Shown here: positions 53,095-63,716 of the stretch, one piece after another | Layout of the letters: the number at the start of each line of letters is the position of its first letter | How positions within the stretch are numbered: position 1 is the stretch's first letter | Assembly (NCBI GenBank): GCA_017505635.1 | Contig: JAFVOU010000029.1 | Coordinates: 62,001 to 126,000 of the forward strand | Length of the DNA stretch: 64,000 bases | Origin: Oscillospiraceae bacterium | Lineage (GTDB): Bacteria > Bacillota > Clostridia > Oscillospirales > Ruminococcaceae | Direction of reading: 5' to 3' | The notes under the pieces: generated by a model | What the model was told of the DNA's origin: nothing | Databases searched by the model: none | Seen by the model: only the letters and a program-made list of their open reading frames with translations | Made by a program: the position numbers and the translations under genes

Positions 53095-53501
53095 TTAAAT
53101 TTTGTGATTTTTTACTTTGAGACGGCTCATAGCTCTTGAAATTTCCGCCTGAGCAGCATAGTATTCACTGATGCTTTTTTTCTGCAAAAGTGCTTCCTTT
53201 GCCTGTTCTACCGCACGTCTTGCACGGTTTTCATCAATTTCTTCCGGACGTTCGGCTGTGTCCACAAGCACAACAACCGTGTTGTCTTCCACTTTTATTA
53301 TACCCGATGACACCGCAGCTATTGTTTTTGTACCGTCAGCTGCAGTAAAGCTTAATTCTCCCGGAACAACAGCAGCAACCATATTGCTGTGATTTGCCTG
53401 AATACCATACTGACCGTCGTTTGCAGGAAAAACAAGTGAAATACATTCGCCGCTGTAAAATGGTTTTTCCGCAGCCAGAACATCAAGTTTAAATGTATTC
53501 A

Positions 53502-53502
<1 letters not shown>
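53095..53502 (-). CDS. atpC: ATP synthase epsilon subunit
   Basis: 135 residues, normal length. N-terminal beta-sandwich (FKLDVLAAEKPFYSGECISL, FPANDGQYGIQANHSNMVAA, VSSGIIKVEDNTVVVLVD) and C-terminal two-helix domain (ENRARRAVEQAKEALLQKKS). It is part of the central stalk and can inhibit ATP hydrolysis. Its ATG overlaps the atpD stop (TAATG). Last gene of the operon. Confidence 0.95.
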
Positions 53503-55822
<2,320 letters not shown>

Positions 55823-55825
55823 ATA

Positions 55826-57547
55826 TTATCGCTCCTGCAAATATTTTTTGGCTATGCTGATAATATTCTCTCTGCATTCGTCAGAAAGCACACATGTTCT
55901 TTCGATTTCTTCGGCAATGTAAAAATGTTTTTCTTTAAAGTGCTGCAGCAGTTCTGCCATCACTTTTCTCACCTGTAAAACAGGAATATCCTGCATAAGA
56001 TGATTGAGCACAACAGTGAGAATGATAACCTGTTCGTGCTGTTTGTATGGGTTGTACTGGTCCTGTCTCAGCATCTGCATAAGTCCCTGACCGTAGGTAA
56101 GCTGGCGCTTTGTTGTTTCGTCAAGGTCACTTGCAAACTGTGTAAACACTTCCATTTCGCGGTACTGTGCAAGGTCAAGACGGATAGCACCTGCAGCTTT
56201 TTTCATAGCTTTTGTCTGTGCGGCACCGCCAACACGGGAAACCGAAAGCCCTACGTTAACTGCAGGACGCTGACCTGCAAAGAACAGGTCGCTTTCCAGG
56301 AATATCTGACCATCTGTAATGGAAATGATGTTTGTAGGGATATATGCAGAAACGTCACCCGCCTGTGTTTCTACAATAGGCAGTGCTGTCATGCTGCCAC
56401 CGCCTATTGCGTCACTGAGACGTGCAGAACGTTCAAGCAATCTTGAGTGCAGGTAGAAAACGTCACCAGGATATGCTTCACGACCCGGAGAACGTTCAAG
56501 CAGAAGGCTCAGAGAACGGTATGCGATAGCGTGTTTGGACAAATCGTCATAAACGATAAGCACGTCCTTGCCCTGTTCCATAAAGTATTCGCCCATTGCA
56601 CAGCCTGCATATGGTGCAATATACTGCATAGGTGCAGATTCGCTTGCTGAAGCGTTTACAATAATTGTGTAGTCCATGGCACCCCGCATTTTAAGGTTCT
56701 GAACCAGCTGCGCAACGGAACTTGCCTTCTGGCCGATTGCCACATAGATGCAGATAACATCCTTGCCTTTCTGATTAACTATTGTATCAAGTGCAATTGC
56801 TGTTTTACCTGTCTGACGGTCACCGATGATAAGTTCGCGCTGACCGCGGCCGATAGGAAACATGGAGTCGATGGAAAGGATACCTGTTTCCATTGGTGTG
56901 TCAACAGGCTGTCTTTCAATAATACCAGGTGCAGGGTGTTCGATTGGTCTGTATTCATCAGCCATAATATCACCCTCACCGTCAATAGCTACACCCAATG
57001 CGTTTACAACACGGCCTATGTAGCCTTCACCAACAGAAACACCTGCGGTTTTGCCTGTGCGCAGCACTGTGCTGCCTTCGGTAATGTCATCTTCTTCGCC
57101 AAAAAGGATACAGCCTATTTCGTCAGGACGCAGGTCCTGCACCATCCCCCTTACACCTGATGAGAATATAAGAATTTCACCATAGGTAGCATTGTCAAGA
57201 CCTGACACTGTTGCAATACCGTCACCTACTGTAAGCACTTTTCCTTCTTCGTGTGCAAGGGCCTTTGGTGTCCAGTTTGTAATAGTGTCCTTAAGAAGTG
57301 GTATTATATTTTCATTTTTGTTTTTAAGCGCGGAAATTGCCTCTTTAAGCTGTGAAAAGCGGCCGCTTGGGCTCCAGTCAAAAATTTCGGAATCTACCTG
57401 AAGACGGAAACCACCCTCGATGGAATCGTCCTTTTTCCAGACAAGAGAAACTTCTTCGCCATATTTTTTTGAAAGAAATTCTATAAATCCGGCTTCCTGT
57501 ACCGCATTCGGAGCGGTATTGGAATATAAAACCGCTGTTTTACTCAT
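55826..57547 (-). CDS. atpA: ATP synthase alpha subunit with fused delta C-terminal segment
   Basis: 573 residues from the ATG at 57547 (AAAGGGG upstream), ~70 more than typical alpha. Residues ~1-75 are not alpha sequence: [20 protein letters not shown] then [20 protein letters not shown] and [11 protein letters not shown] match the C-terminus of the delta subunit (pattern ..K-D-x-S-x-x-GG-x-x-x-x-x-D-x-x-x-D-x-S-x-x-G-R-L). Genuine alpha begins near residue 85 ([39 protein letters not shown]). P-loop [13 protein letters not shown], then [41 protein letters not shown]. No separate atpH exists between atpF and atpA, so this fusion may be all that remains of delta. Confidence 0.92.
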   Translation of the reverse strand: MSKTAVLYSNTAPNAVQEAGFIEFLSKKYGEEVSLVWKKDDSIEGGFRLQVDSEIFDWSPSGRFSQLKEAISALKNKNENIIPLLKDTITNWTPKALAHEEGKVLTVGDGIATVSGLDNATYGEILIFSSGVRGMVQDLRPDEIGCILFGEEDDITEGSTVLRTGKTAGVSVGEGYIGRVVNALGVAIDGEGDIMADEYRPIEHPAPGIIERQPVDTPMETGILSIDSMFPIGRGQRELIIGDRQTGKTAIALDTIVNQKGKDVICIYVAIGQKASSVAQLVQNLKMRGAMDYTIIVNASASESAPMQYIAPYAGCAMGEYFMEQGKDVLIVYDDLSKHAIAYRSLSLLLERSPGREAYPGDVFYLHSRLLERSARLSDAIGGGSMTALPIVETQAGDVSAYIPTNIISITDGQIFLESDLFFAGQRPAVNVGLSVSRVGGAAQTKAMKKAAGAIRLDLAQYREMEVFTQFASDLDETTKRQLTYGQGLMQMLRQDQYNPYKQHEQVIILTVVLNHLMQDIPVLQVRKVMAELLQHFKEKHFYIAEEIERTCVLSDECRENIISIAKKYLQER

Positions 57548-58028
57548 TATTATCGCCCCTTTGTGCTGCCGCAAGGAACTGGTCAAATGCATCAGAAGTG
57601 TTGCCTGCAGAGATGATCTTTTCAGCGGCAGTTGCAACCATATCGGCAATTTCACCCTGTGCTTCTTTCATCATTTTTTCTTTTTCGCGTCTTGCAGTTG
57701 CTTTTGCATCAGAAATAATTTTTGAGGCTTCGTCCTCTGCCTGCTGTTTTCTTATTGCAAGAGAGTTGTCCAGTTCTTTGTGAGCCTTTGCTCTTTCGTC
57801 ATTGATTTCTGTTTCAACTGCTTTAAGTCTGCTGTCATATTCTGCTTTAACCTTTTCGGCATCGGAAAGTTTTTCTTTTGCCTGGTCATCAAGGTTTTTA
57901 AAGTATTCTTCACGCTTGGACATAAACTGTTTTACAGGATTGTAAAGCAGGAAGTACAGAATTGCAAACAGCAGTACAAAGTTAAATAAGTGCAGAAAAA
58001 TCTGCTGAAAATTTATGTTTAAAGGCAT
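57540..58028 (-). CDS. atpF: ATP synthase b subunit
   Basis: 162 residues: N-terminal membrane helix ([20 protein letters not shown]) followed by a long charged coiled coil ([20 protein letters not shown] to [20 protein letters not shown]) and a short tail. It is the peripheral stalk that binds delta and alpha. Its end overlaps the atpA start by 8 nt, at the place where atpH normally sits. Length is normal, so b itself has not absorbed delta. Confidence 0.94.
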   Translation of the reverse strand: MPLNINFQQIFLHLFNFVLLFAILYFLLYNPVKQFMSKREEYFKNLDDQAKEKLSDAEKVKAEYDSRLKAVETEINDERAKAHKELDNSLAIRKQQAEDEASKIISDAKATARREKEKMMKEAQGEIADMVATAAEKIISAGNTSDAFDQFLAAAQRGDNNE

Positions 58029-58048
58029 TTTGTTTCACCTTTCCTTGT

Positions 58049-58420
58049 TTAGAGTACAAATATAATCAGGATAGCAATAACCAGTGCATAGATGATAGCT
58101 GTTTCAACGAAAACAAGACCAAGCATCATAGTTGTCTGAATTTTACTCTGTGCTTCAGGCTGACGTGCAATACCTTCAACTGCTTTTGAGATAGCCCAAC
58201 CCATAGCAATAGCACCACTTGCTGCTGCAATGCCTACAACGAGAGCTGCAGACATAGCTTTGTCACTTTTAAGTTCGTTTTCGGATGTTTCTTCTTCTGC
58301 TGCTGTAGTAACAGCAACAGGCTGTGCTGTTTCATCTGCTGCAAAAACCGGCAGGGAAACTGTAAACATCAGCATAACCAACATAACTACTGCAAAAATT
58401 CTTTTCAAACTGTTTTTCAT
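58049..58420 (-). CDS. atpE: ATP synthase c subunit with N-terminal signal peptide
   Basis: 123 residues from the ATG at 58420 (GGAGG upstream), ~40 more than typical c. Residues ~1-25 (KRIFAVVMLVMLMFTVSLPV then FAAD) form a signal-peptide-like segment, followed by an acidic linker, then the helical hairpin: helix 1 AALVVGIAAASGAIAMGWAI, loop ARQPEA, helix 2 LGLVFVETAIIYALVIAILI with the ion-binding Glu. The ET...Y of Na+ binding enzymes is present in helix 2, but the helix-1 Gln of the Na+ site aligns with Met, and the usual GxGxGxG run is replaced by SGAIAMG. Ion specificity therefore stays open. Confidence 0.9.
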   Translation of the reverse strand: MKNSLKRIFAVVMLVMLMFTVSLPVFAADETAQPVAVTTAAEEETSENELKSDKAMSAALVVGIAAASGAIAMGWAISKAVEGIARQPEAQSKIQTTMMLGLVFVETAIIYALVIAILIIFVL

Positions 58421-58445
58421 GATATATAAATCCTCCAAAATATTA

Positions 58446-59255
58446 TTATTCGTGTTCGTGGGCAGGCTCGGAAACCTCACCGTAAAACATTGATGTGAGC
58501 ATTGTAAGAACGTATGCCTGAATAAGCGCATGCAGCAACGTAAACAATACACCTACAATAACAGGCAGACCATAGCTTAGTGCCATATAGTGGTATACAA
58601 GTTCAGTAACCAGTGCACCACTCAGAAGAGCGCCAAAGATACGGAAACTCATGGATATAGGCAATGAGAAATCCTTTAATGTTTTGAGTATGCCTTTAAA
58701 TCCGTTTTCGGCAAAACCACCGGACATAATAACCAGATAGGACAGACAGCCCATCATTATTGCGGCATTAATGTCTGCCAGCGGTGCCGGGAGTGATATG
58801 GATTCTCCGTGTGTTGTAATAGCCTGAAAGCCAAACAGCTCGAACAGTGTGCTTACCGCTATATAACAGCCTGCTGTAAATACATATGCACCAAGAAACT
58901 TGTTGCGGTGAGGACTGTTTGTTTTTGCAAGGTTGTCAAAATAGCCTACCAGTGTTTCCAGTACAATCTGAAATTTTCCCGGAACAATTGTAAAGCGCGG
59001 TATCACAAATATTCGCACAATCAGCGCAAATACAAGGAATATTCCCGTTACCGAAAATGCTGCTATAAGGCCCGGGTTTACATCAATCAGCCCGAACAGA
59101 CTGATTTTGTTTACCTCGTGAAGCACCGCATCACGCATAAGTACACTTATTGAACCGTGATGTCCTGGTGATTTAACTATTATTGTACCCACAAGCATTG
59201 CCAGAGCAAGGACAGCAAAAACAATAATACTTATCTTTCTTTTTTTATTATCCAT
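58446..59255 (-). CDS. atpB: ATP synthase a subunit
   Basis: 269 residues, about six membrane helices; the essential stator arginine is probably in FSLPISMSFRIFGALLSGAL, and the C-terminal helix HALIQAYVLTMLTSMFYG is typical. The start chosen is the ATG at 59255; its ribosome site is 14 nt away, while a three-codon frame ATG-ATT-TTA-TAA with ideal spacing ends on the same bases (TAATG). Translation by re-initiation is possible. C-terminus is EPAHEHE. Confidence 0.93.
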   Translation of the reverse strand: MDNKKRKISIIVFAVLALAMLVGTIIVKSPGHHGSISVLMRDAVLHEVNKISLFGLIDVNPGLIAAFSVTGIFLVFALIVRIFVIPRFTIVPGKFQIVLETLVGYFDNLAKTNSPHRNKFLGAYVFTAGCYIAVSTLFELFGFQAITTHGESISLPAPLADINAAIMMGCLSYLVIMSGGFAENGFKGILKTLKDFSLPISMSFRIFGALLSGALVTELVYHYMALSYGLPVIVGVLFTLLHALIQAYVLTMLTSMFYGEVSEPAHEHE

Positions 59256-59341
59256 TATAAAATCATTGCACCTCCTGACGATAAATAAGCCGCAGCTATA
59301 CCGCATGACACAGCATTACCTGCCGCTTTGTTTATCTGAAT
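59255..59341 (-). CDS. possible 28-residue leader peptide before atpB
   Basis: A frame starting at ATT (59341), 9 nt after GAAAGGAG, would encode (I/M)QINKAAGNAVSCGIAAAY and then LSSGGAMIL, ending TAA that overlaps the atpB ATG (TAATG). The sequence is hydrophobic and could be a vestigial AtpI-like peptide or coupling leader. An ATT start is rare, so a real product is doubtful; an alternative is the internal ATG that gives only Met-Ile-Leu. Listed because it would explain the odd spacing before atpB. Confidence 0.3.
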   Translation of the reverse strand: MQINKAAGNAVSCGIAAAYLSSGGAMIL

Positions 59342-59398
59342 TTTACAATTCTCCTTTCAGTATCCGCGGATTTATCAAATTGAAAAATCCTCTTTTTA

Positions 59399-59458
59399 CA
59401 AAAAAAAACGCACGTTAAGCAAATCAGAAGATTTATGCACCAAAGGGCACTGAACGTG
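59399..59458 (-). terminator. leader terminator (candidate attenuator) of the atp operon
   Basis: On the minus strand CACGTT (59453-59458) pairs with AACGTG (59411-59416) around a structured ~36-nt loop, followed by CG and nine T. It lies between the promoter at 59485-59514 and atpB, so reaching the operon would require reading past it. Confidence 0.55.
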
Positions 59459-59484
59459 TCGTTTGTATTTGTTTTTCCAGTACA

Positions 59485-59514
59485 AGTATATCACAAACAC
59501 CTTTTTCCTATCAA
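59485..59514 (-). promoter_or_regulatory. probable atp operon promoter
   Basis: TTGATA (59509-59514) and TATACT (59485-59490), 18-bp spacing, on the minus strand ~230 nt upstream of atpB. Confidence 0.6.
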
Positions 59515-59568
59515 GTATGTTTGCTGAATATTGGGTAAATTTTATAAAATTAAATATAAATACAGGCA

Positions 59569-59607
59569 AAAAGAACCCACCAGATCACTTTGCAGTGTTC
59601 CGGTGGA
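59569..59607 (-). terminator. terminator of the alpha/beta hydrolase gene
   Basis: Imperfect stem with CCACCGGAACACT and AGTGATCTGGTGG arms, followed on the minus strand by GTTCTTTTTG. It lies ~65 nt beyond the hydrolase stop codon and upstream of the atp promoter. Confidence 0.6.
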
Positions 59608-59673
59608 TATTTATTTTCTCTTATCGTAATGTTGCTTGAAATGTACTCTGTTTTTTATTGTCTGTATACAATT

Positions 59674-60396
59674 TTACTGCATAAATTCAATAATTGCTTC
59701 CGCTGCAGTTTCCAGCTGCTGTTCTGCTGTAACAGAAGCAGTTCCGTCACCTTTCTGCAGTCCATAGCTGCCAAACTGTGCATGATTTCCGCCTTCTATA
59801 ACAAATTCTGTTGTATCCTTAGGCAGATTTGAGTAATACTCTTTGTATTTTTCCATATTCAGCACCCTGTCTTCAGTTCCGTAAACCGAAAGAACCTCCA
59901 CATCATCTGCCGACAAATCCGCTGTTGAGTATGATGCAAGCAGAACAAGTCCCTCAAAATCAATATCGCTATCCGACACAAAGGATGCAGCCATACTGCC
60001 GCCAAGGGAATGGCCTCCTATATACCATCTTTCCACATCTGCTATTTTTCCGTAGGCTTTATCTGCAGCATCCGCATTCATAACTGCAAGATTGAATGGC
60101 ATTTCAGTAATAATGCACACTATATCATTCTGTGCCAGTTTATACATAAGAGGAGCGTATGCTGTATATTCCACCTTGCCGCCCGGGTAAAAGATAAACC
60201 CTGCTTCTGCTTTGTCCGGTCTGAAAACCGCCATACTGTCGGTTATTTCCACAGTAACGCCCTCACCGCCTGCAAGTGCTGCCACAGCAACTGCATCACT
60301 GCGGTAATAATCCGATGCATAAATCGCCAATGCCCCATAACACACAGCACACACTGCAGCAAGGCACAGTATCATCTTTTTAAGACGTTTTTTCAT
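59674..60396 (-). CDS. membrane-anchored or secreted alpha/beta hydrolase
   Basis: 240 residues. An N-terminal hydrophobic segment (MILCLAAVCAVCYGALAIYA) acts as signal or anchor. The catalytic triad can be placed: nucleophile in WYIGGHSLGGSMAASF, Asp in VLSVYGTEDRVLNM and His in IEGGNHAQFGSYG. FYPGGKVEYTAYAPLM is typical of a dienelactone-hydrolase-like subgroup found in Gram-positives. The substrate is unknown; an ester or carbohydrate-ester function outside the membrane is plausible. Divergent from the lipoprotein gene at 60551 and followed by a terminator. Confidence 0.8.
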   Translation of the reverse strand: MKKRLKKMILCLAAVCAVCYGALAIYASDYYRSDAVAVAALAGGEGVTVEITDSMAVFRPDKAEAGFIFYPGGKVEYTAYAPLMYKLAQNDIVCIITEMPFNLAVMNADAADKAYGKIADVERWYIGGHSLGGSMAASFVSDSDIDFEGLVLLASYSTADLSADDVEVLSVYGTEDRVLNMEKYKEYYSNLPKDTTEFVIEGGNHAQFGSYGLQKGDGTASVTAEQQLETAAEAIIEFMQ

Positions 60397-60550
60397 AATT
60401 TACTGATATCCACCTTTCTGTTAAAGATAATTATATAAATTTTTGTATATATATTATTTTATATTGAAATATCTGCTTTATTTTATCATAAAAATGTGTA
60501 TAATTAAAGATGTCTTAATATTGTTACACACAGTGGTAAAAGGAAATGCT

Positions 60551-62020
60551 ATGAAAAAAATATTTAAAAAATCAATTGTTTCTGTGCTTGCTGCAGCACT
60601 TGCTTTAACAGCTTTTACAGCCTGTGCTCCCGATGCAGATACCGGCACAAAATATGACGGAGAAACAGTAATCCTGCTTTCTGACAGCAAGATAACTGCT
60701 GACGGCAAAAAAGTTGGCAGCAGCGGTGATATATTTGTTTCAAATGATGTCATTTACTACGAAGACCGTGACACATATGACAGCGGCAACAGATACGGCG
60801 AAGGCACTGACAAAGACAAGCATACAGCCGAAGAAGCCGCTTCCGTAACAGTTGTAAACATTGCCAAAGCAGGTATATACCGTTTAAGCGGCAAGCTTAG
60901 CAACGGTCAGATAAGAATTGACCTTGGTGAAGATGCTTACGAAGACGAAACCGCAGTTGTTACACTTGTTCTTGACGGTCTTGACATCAACTGCGACGTA
61001 GCCCCTGCAGTTGTGTTTATGAATGTTTATGAATGCGACGGCGACTGGAGTGCCGAAACTGCAAAAATGGATGTTGACACCTCTGCTGCAGGAGCAAATG
61101 TTGTTATTGCAGACGGCAGTATAAACAACATTGAAGGAGCATATGTGGCAAAAATCTTCAAGGATAATGACAAGGAGAAAAAGCTGTGGAAGCAGGACGG
61201 CGCATTTTATTCCTATATGTCAATGAATATTGACGGCGAGGAAGAAGGAAACGGTGTGCTGAATATAACTGCAGATAACGAAGGGCTGTGTGCTGAACTG
61301 CACCTGTCAATCAACGGCGGCAATATCAATATCGTTTCACAGGATGATGGCATCAACACCAATGAAGACGGTGTTTCTGTAACTGCAATCAACGGCGGCA
61401 ATCTGCGCATTATTTCCGGTATGGGCGCCGAAGGCGGCGATGGTATAGACTCAAACGGCTGGATTGTTGCAAACGGCGGCACCACTGTTTCTGTTGCATA
61501 CCAGATGACAGACAGCGGCATTGACAATGACAACGGATTTTATGCAAACGGCGGCACTGTCATCTCCTATGGTTCATATGTTGACTGGGCAGAGCCTGAC
61601 AGCAGACAGACAACACTCAACCTGCAGTTCAAAGAAGATATTTCCACCGAAGATGCTGTTGTTATAACCGATAAAAACGGAAACGTTGTATTCTGCTATG
61701 ACGCATCAGAGGATGAAACAATCGGCAGATATATCTGTGACCGCGTTGGTGTTACAATTTCATCACCACAGTTAAAAGCCGGAGAATGCTGCAGCCTTTA
61801 TATAGGCGGAGACGTTGAAGGCAGTGAATATTATGGTATTTATGATGTAAACACTGTAAAGAATTTTAAAGATGCCGTACAGCAGGTACAGCACAGCAGC
61901 GAAGTTTTTTACCATGGCGGTTTTCAGTATGACAGCTCCAAAGTGTATACACCGACCACAGATTTCAATCTGGACCAGACAGTAAACTGCTTTGCCCTGA
62001 TTACTGATATCACAGACTGA
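60551..62020 (+). CDS. Cthe_2159-like carbohydrate-binding lipoprotein, second copy
   Basis: 489 residues. Lipoprotein signal MKKIFKKSIVSVLAAALALT ends in a lipobox TAC near residue 24. The beta-helix body closely parallels the 2480-4177 protein (shared KLSNGQIRIDLGEDA, DINCDVAPAVVFMNVYEC, EDGVSVTAINGGN, DSNGWIVANGG), but the C-terminal Pro/Met-rich tail is absent and replaced by a short end, DLDQTVNCFALIT-like. The ATG at 60551 follows AAAGGAAA; the frame is open upstream without a better start. Predicted to bind surface or dietary glycans outside the membrane. Monocistronic, ending in a terminator at 62030. Confidence 0.82.
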   Translation: MKKIFKKSIVSVLAAALALTAFTACAPDADTGTKYDGETVILLSDSKITADGKKVGSSGDIFVSNDVIYYEDRDTYDSGNRYGEGTDKDKHTAEEAASVTVVNIAKAGIYRLSGKLSNGQIRIDLGEDAYEDETAVVTLVLDGLDINCDVAPAVVFMNVYECDGDWSAETAKMDVDTSAAGANVVIADGSINNIEGAYVAKIFKDNDKEKKLWKQDGAFYSYMSMNIDGEEEGNGVLNITADNEGLCAELHLSINGGNINIVSQDDGINTNEDGVSVTAINGGNLRIISGMGAEGGDGIDSNGWIVANGGTTVSVAYQMTDSGIDNDNGFYANGGTVISYGSYVDWAEPDSRQTTLNLQFKEDISTEDAVVITDKNGNVVFCYDASEDETIGRYICDRVGVTISSPQLKAGECCSLYIGGDVEGSEYYGIYDVNTVKNFKDAVQQVQHSSEVFYHGGFQYDSSKVYTPTTDFNLDQTVNCFALITDITD

Positions 62021-62029
62021 TTTAAGAAT

Positions 62030-62070
62030 AAAACGGCGGCTGTAAATATGCAGCTGCCGCTTTGTTTTTA
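62030..62070 (+). terminator. terminator after the second Cthe_2159-like gene
   Basis: AAACGGCGGCTG and CAGCTGCCGCTTT form a near-perfect stem followed by GTTTTTA, 10 nt after the stop codon. Confidence 0.8.
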
Positions 62071-62217
62071 TACCATAATTTTTTAAAAAAATTATCTGCG
62101 AAATATTGATTTTTTCACTCAAAGTGTTATACTGTAAAAAGGGGAATTTGTTAAAAATCATCCTTAAACTTGTTTTTATTTTTCTTAAATACAAACTGTC
62201 AGAAAGAGGAAATTGTT

Positions 62218-62901
62218 ATGAAAAAAATTTACGAAGGTAAAACAAAGGACGTTTACAGCCTTGAAAACGGCAATGTATTGCTCAAATTCAAAGACGACTG
62301 CACAGGCAAAGACGGTGTGTTTGACCCAGGCGAAAACGCTGTAGGTCTTACAATCGAAGGCATCGGCAAAGCTAACCTTGAAACATCTGTTTACTACTTC
62401 AATCTTCTCAAAGAAGCAGGCATCAAAACACATTATGTAAATGCTAATGTTGAAGCTGCAGAAATGGAAGTTCTTCCTGCAAAAGTTTTCGGTCAGGGTC
62501 TTGAAATTATCTGCCGCCTTGTTGCAACAGGCAGCTTTATCCGCAGATATGGCGAATACATTGCAGACGGCACTCCTCTTGAAGGCGGTTACGTTGAATG
62601 CACATTCAAAAACGACGCAAAAGGTGACCCTCTTGTAACAAGTGAAGGTCTTGCTGCTCTGGGCGTTATGACACAGGAAATGTTCGACAGCATGAAAGAA
62701 CAGACACTCAAAATTACAAAAGTTGTTGCTGATGACCTTAAATCCATCGGTCTTGACCTCTGGGATATCAAATTTGAATTTGGTTACAACAACGGCGAAG
62801 TTATCCTTATCGACGAAATCGCTTCCGGCAATATGCGTGTATTCCGCGGCAAAGAAAAAATTGACCCTGTTGAACTTACAAAACTTATCCTCAACAGATA
62901 A
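62218..62901 (+). CDS. purC: SAICAR synthetase
   Basis: 227 residues, normal for bacterial PurC, which ligates aspartate to CAIR in purine synthesis. Motifs are [17 protein letters not shown] at the N-terminus, [18 protein letters not shown], the [20 protein letters not shown] segment and [14 protein letters not shown], where other PurC proteins often have SPD in place of ASG. The ATG at 62218 is preceded by GAGGAAA. It stands alone, without other pur genes, between terminators. Confidence 0.93.
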   Translation: MKKIYEGKTKDVYSLENGNVLLKFKDDCTGKDGVFDPGENAVGLTIEGIGKANLETSVYYFNLLKEAGIKTHYVNANVEAAEMEVLPAKVFGQGLEIICRLVATGSFIRRYGEYIADGTPLEGGYVECTFKNDAKGDPLVTSEGLAALGVMTQEMFDSMKEQTLKITKVVADDLKSIGLDLWDIKFEFGYNNGEVILIDEIASGNMRVFRGKEKIDPVELTKLILNR

Positions 62902-62917
62902 TTTAATCACCATCAAT

Positions 62918-62950
62918 TCAAGCTCCCTTCCAAAAGGGAGCTTTTGTTTT
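62918..62950 (+). terminator. purC terminator
   Basis: AAGCTCCCTT pairs with AAGGGAGCTT, then TTGTTTTG, ~20 nt after the stop codon. Confidence 0.8.
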
Positions 62951-63057
62951 GCTGATAATACATATATGCCTCTATCGGTTGCACAAAACATTAACTTTAC
63001 TTTATATTCAAAATATGTCACAATAATAACAAGAAATATAATGCGGAGGTGTTATTT

Positions 63058-63564
63058 ATGAGTAACATTAAAAACGAACCTAAAATTAAAAACCCTTTGA
63101 TTGTTGCAATACGCGAACAGCTGGAACACCGTGCACTGTGGATGTATCTGCTGTGTGACGAAGCAAAGAAAAAAGGCCTGCCTCCGGAAGAATATGCACC
63201 TGCAGCCATTAAGCGATGCGGTTTGTATCAGGGTGCAAACCTGCGTGCAAAGGCCGGTGGCGGATACAGCCTTAAAGGGCTTAAAAAGACTCTTTTCTCC
63301 AAGGCTGCACAGTGGGTATTTGAAATGGATATCAAACGCTGCACAGATGATAATCTTGATATAGATTTTCATTACTGTCCGCTTGTAAAAGCATGGCAGA
63401 AGCAGGGCTGCAGCGATGAAGAAATTCAGTTGCTGTGTGACCACGCAATGTGCGGTGACCGCGGCATTGCCGAAAGTTTTGGCTGTCACCTTGAACTGCC
63501 AAGCACAATTGCCTATGGCGCAGATATCTGTCAGATAAGATTTGTAAGGGATAAAAAAGATTAA
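63058..63564 (+). CDS. L-2-amino-thiazoline-4-carboxylic acid hydrolase family protein
   Basis: 168 residues. The C-terminal half has the family pattern: DFHYCPLVKAWQKQGCSDEE, then LLCDHAMCGDRGIAESFG and IAYGADICQIRF, with conserved Cys/His/Asp residues. Founding members open amino-thiazoline-carboxylate to cysteine precursors, but most family members are uncharacterised. The ATG at 63058 follows GGAGGTG. No signal peptide. Monocistronic, with its own terminator. Real substrate unknown. Confidence 0.75.
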   Translation: MSNIKNEPKIKNPLIVAIREQLEHRALWMYLLCDEAKKKGLPPEEYAPAAIKRCGLYQGANLRAKAGGGYSLKGLKKTLFSKAAQWVFEMDIKRCTDDNLDIDFHYCPLVKAWQKQGCSDEEIQLLCDHAMCGDRGIAESFGCHLELPSTIAYGADICQIRFVRDKKD

Positions 63565-63611
63565 TGCATAAAAATTAATCTACAAAAATAAGCAATGATT
63601 ATATAACAATT

Positions 63612-63646
63612 AACAGGCACAACATTTTTCGTTGTGCCTGTTCTTG
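63612..63646 (+). terminator. terminator after the ATC-hydrolase family gene
   Basis: AACAGGCACAAC and GTTGTGCCTGTT are perfect 12-bp arms with a 7-nt loop, followed by CTTGT, ~48 nt after the stop codon. Confidence 0.75.
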
Positions 63647-63716
63647 TATAATTTCATTCTGAGTGATAGACTAAAATAAACAGTTAGATAAATTTGAATT
63701 GGTGGTGAACTAAGAT

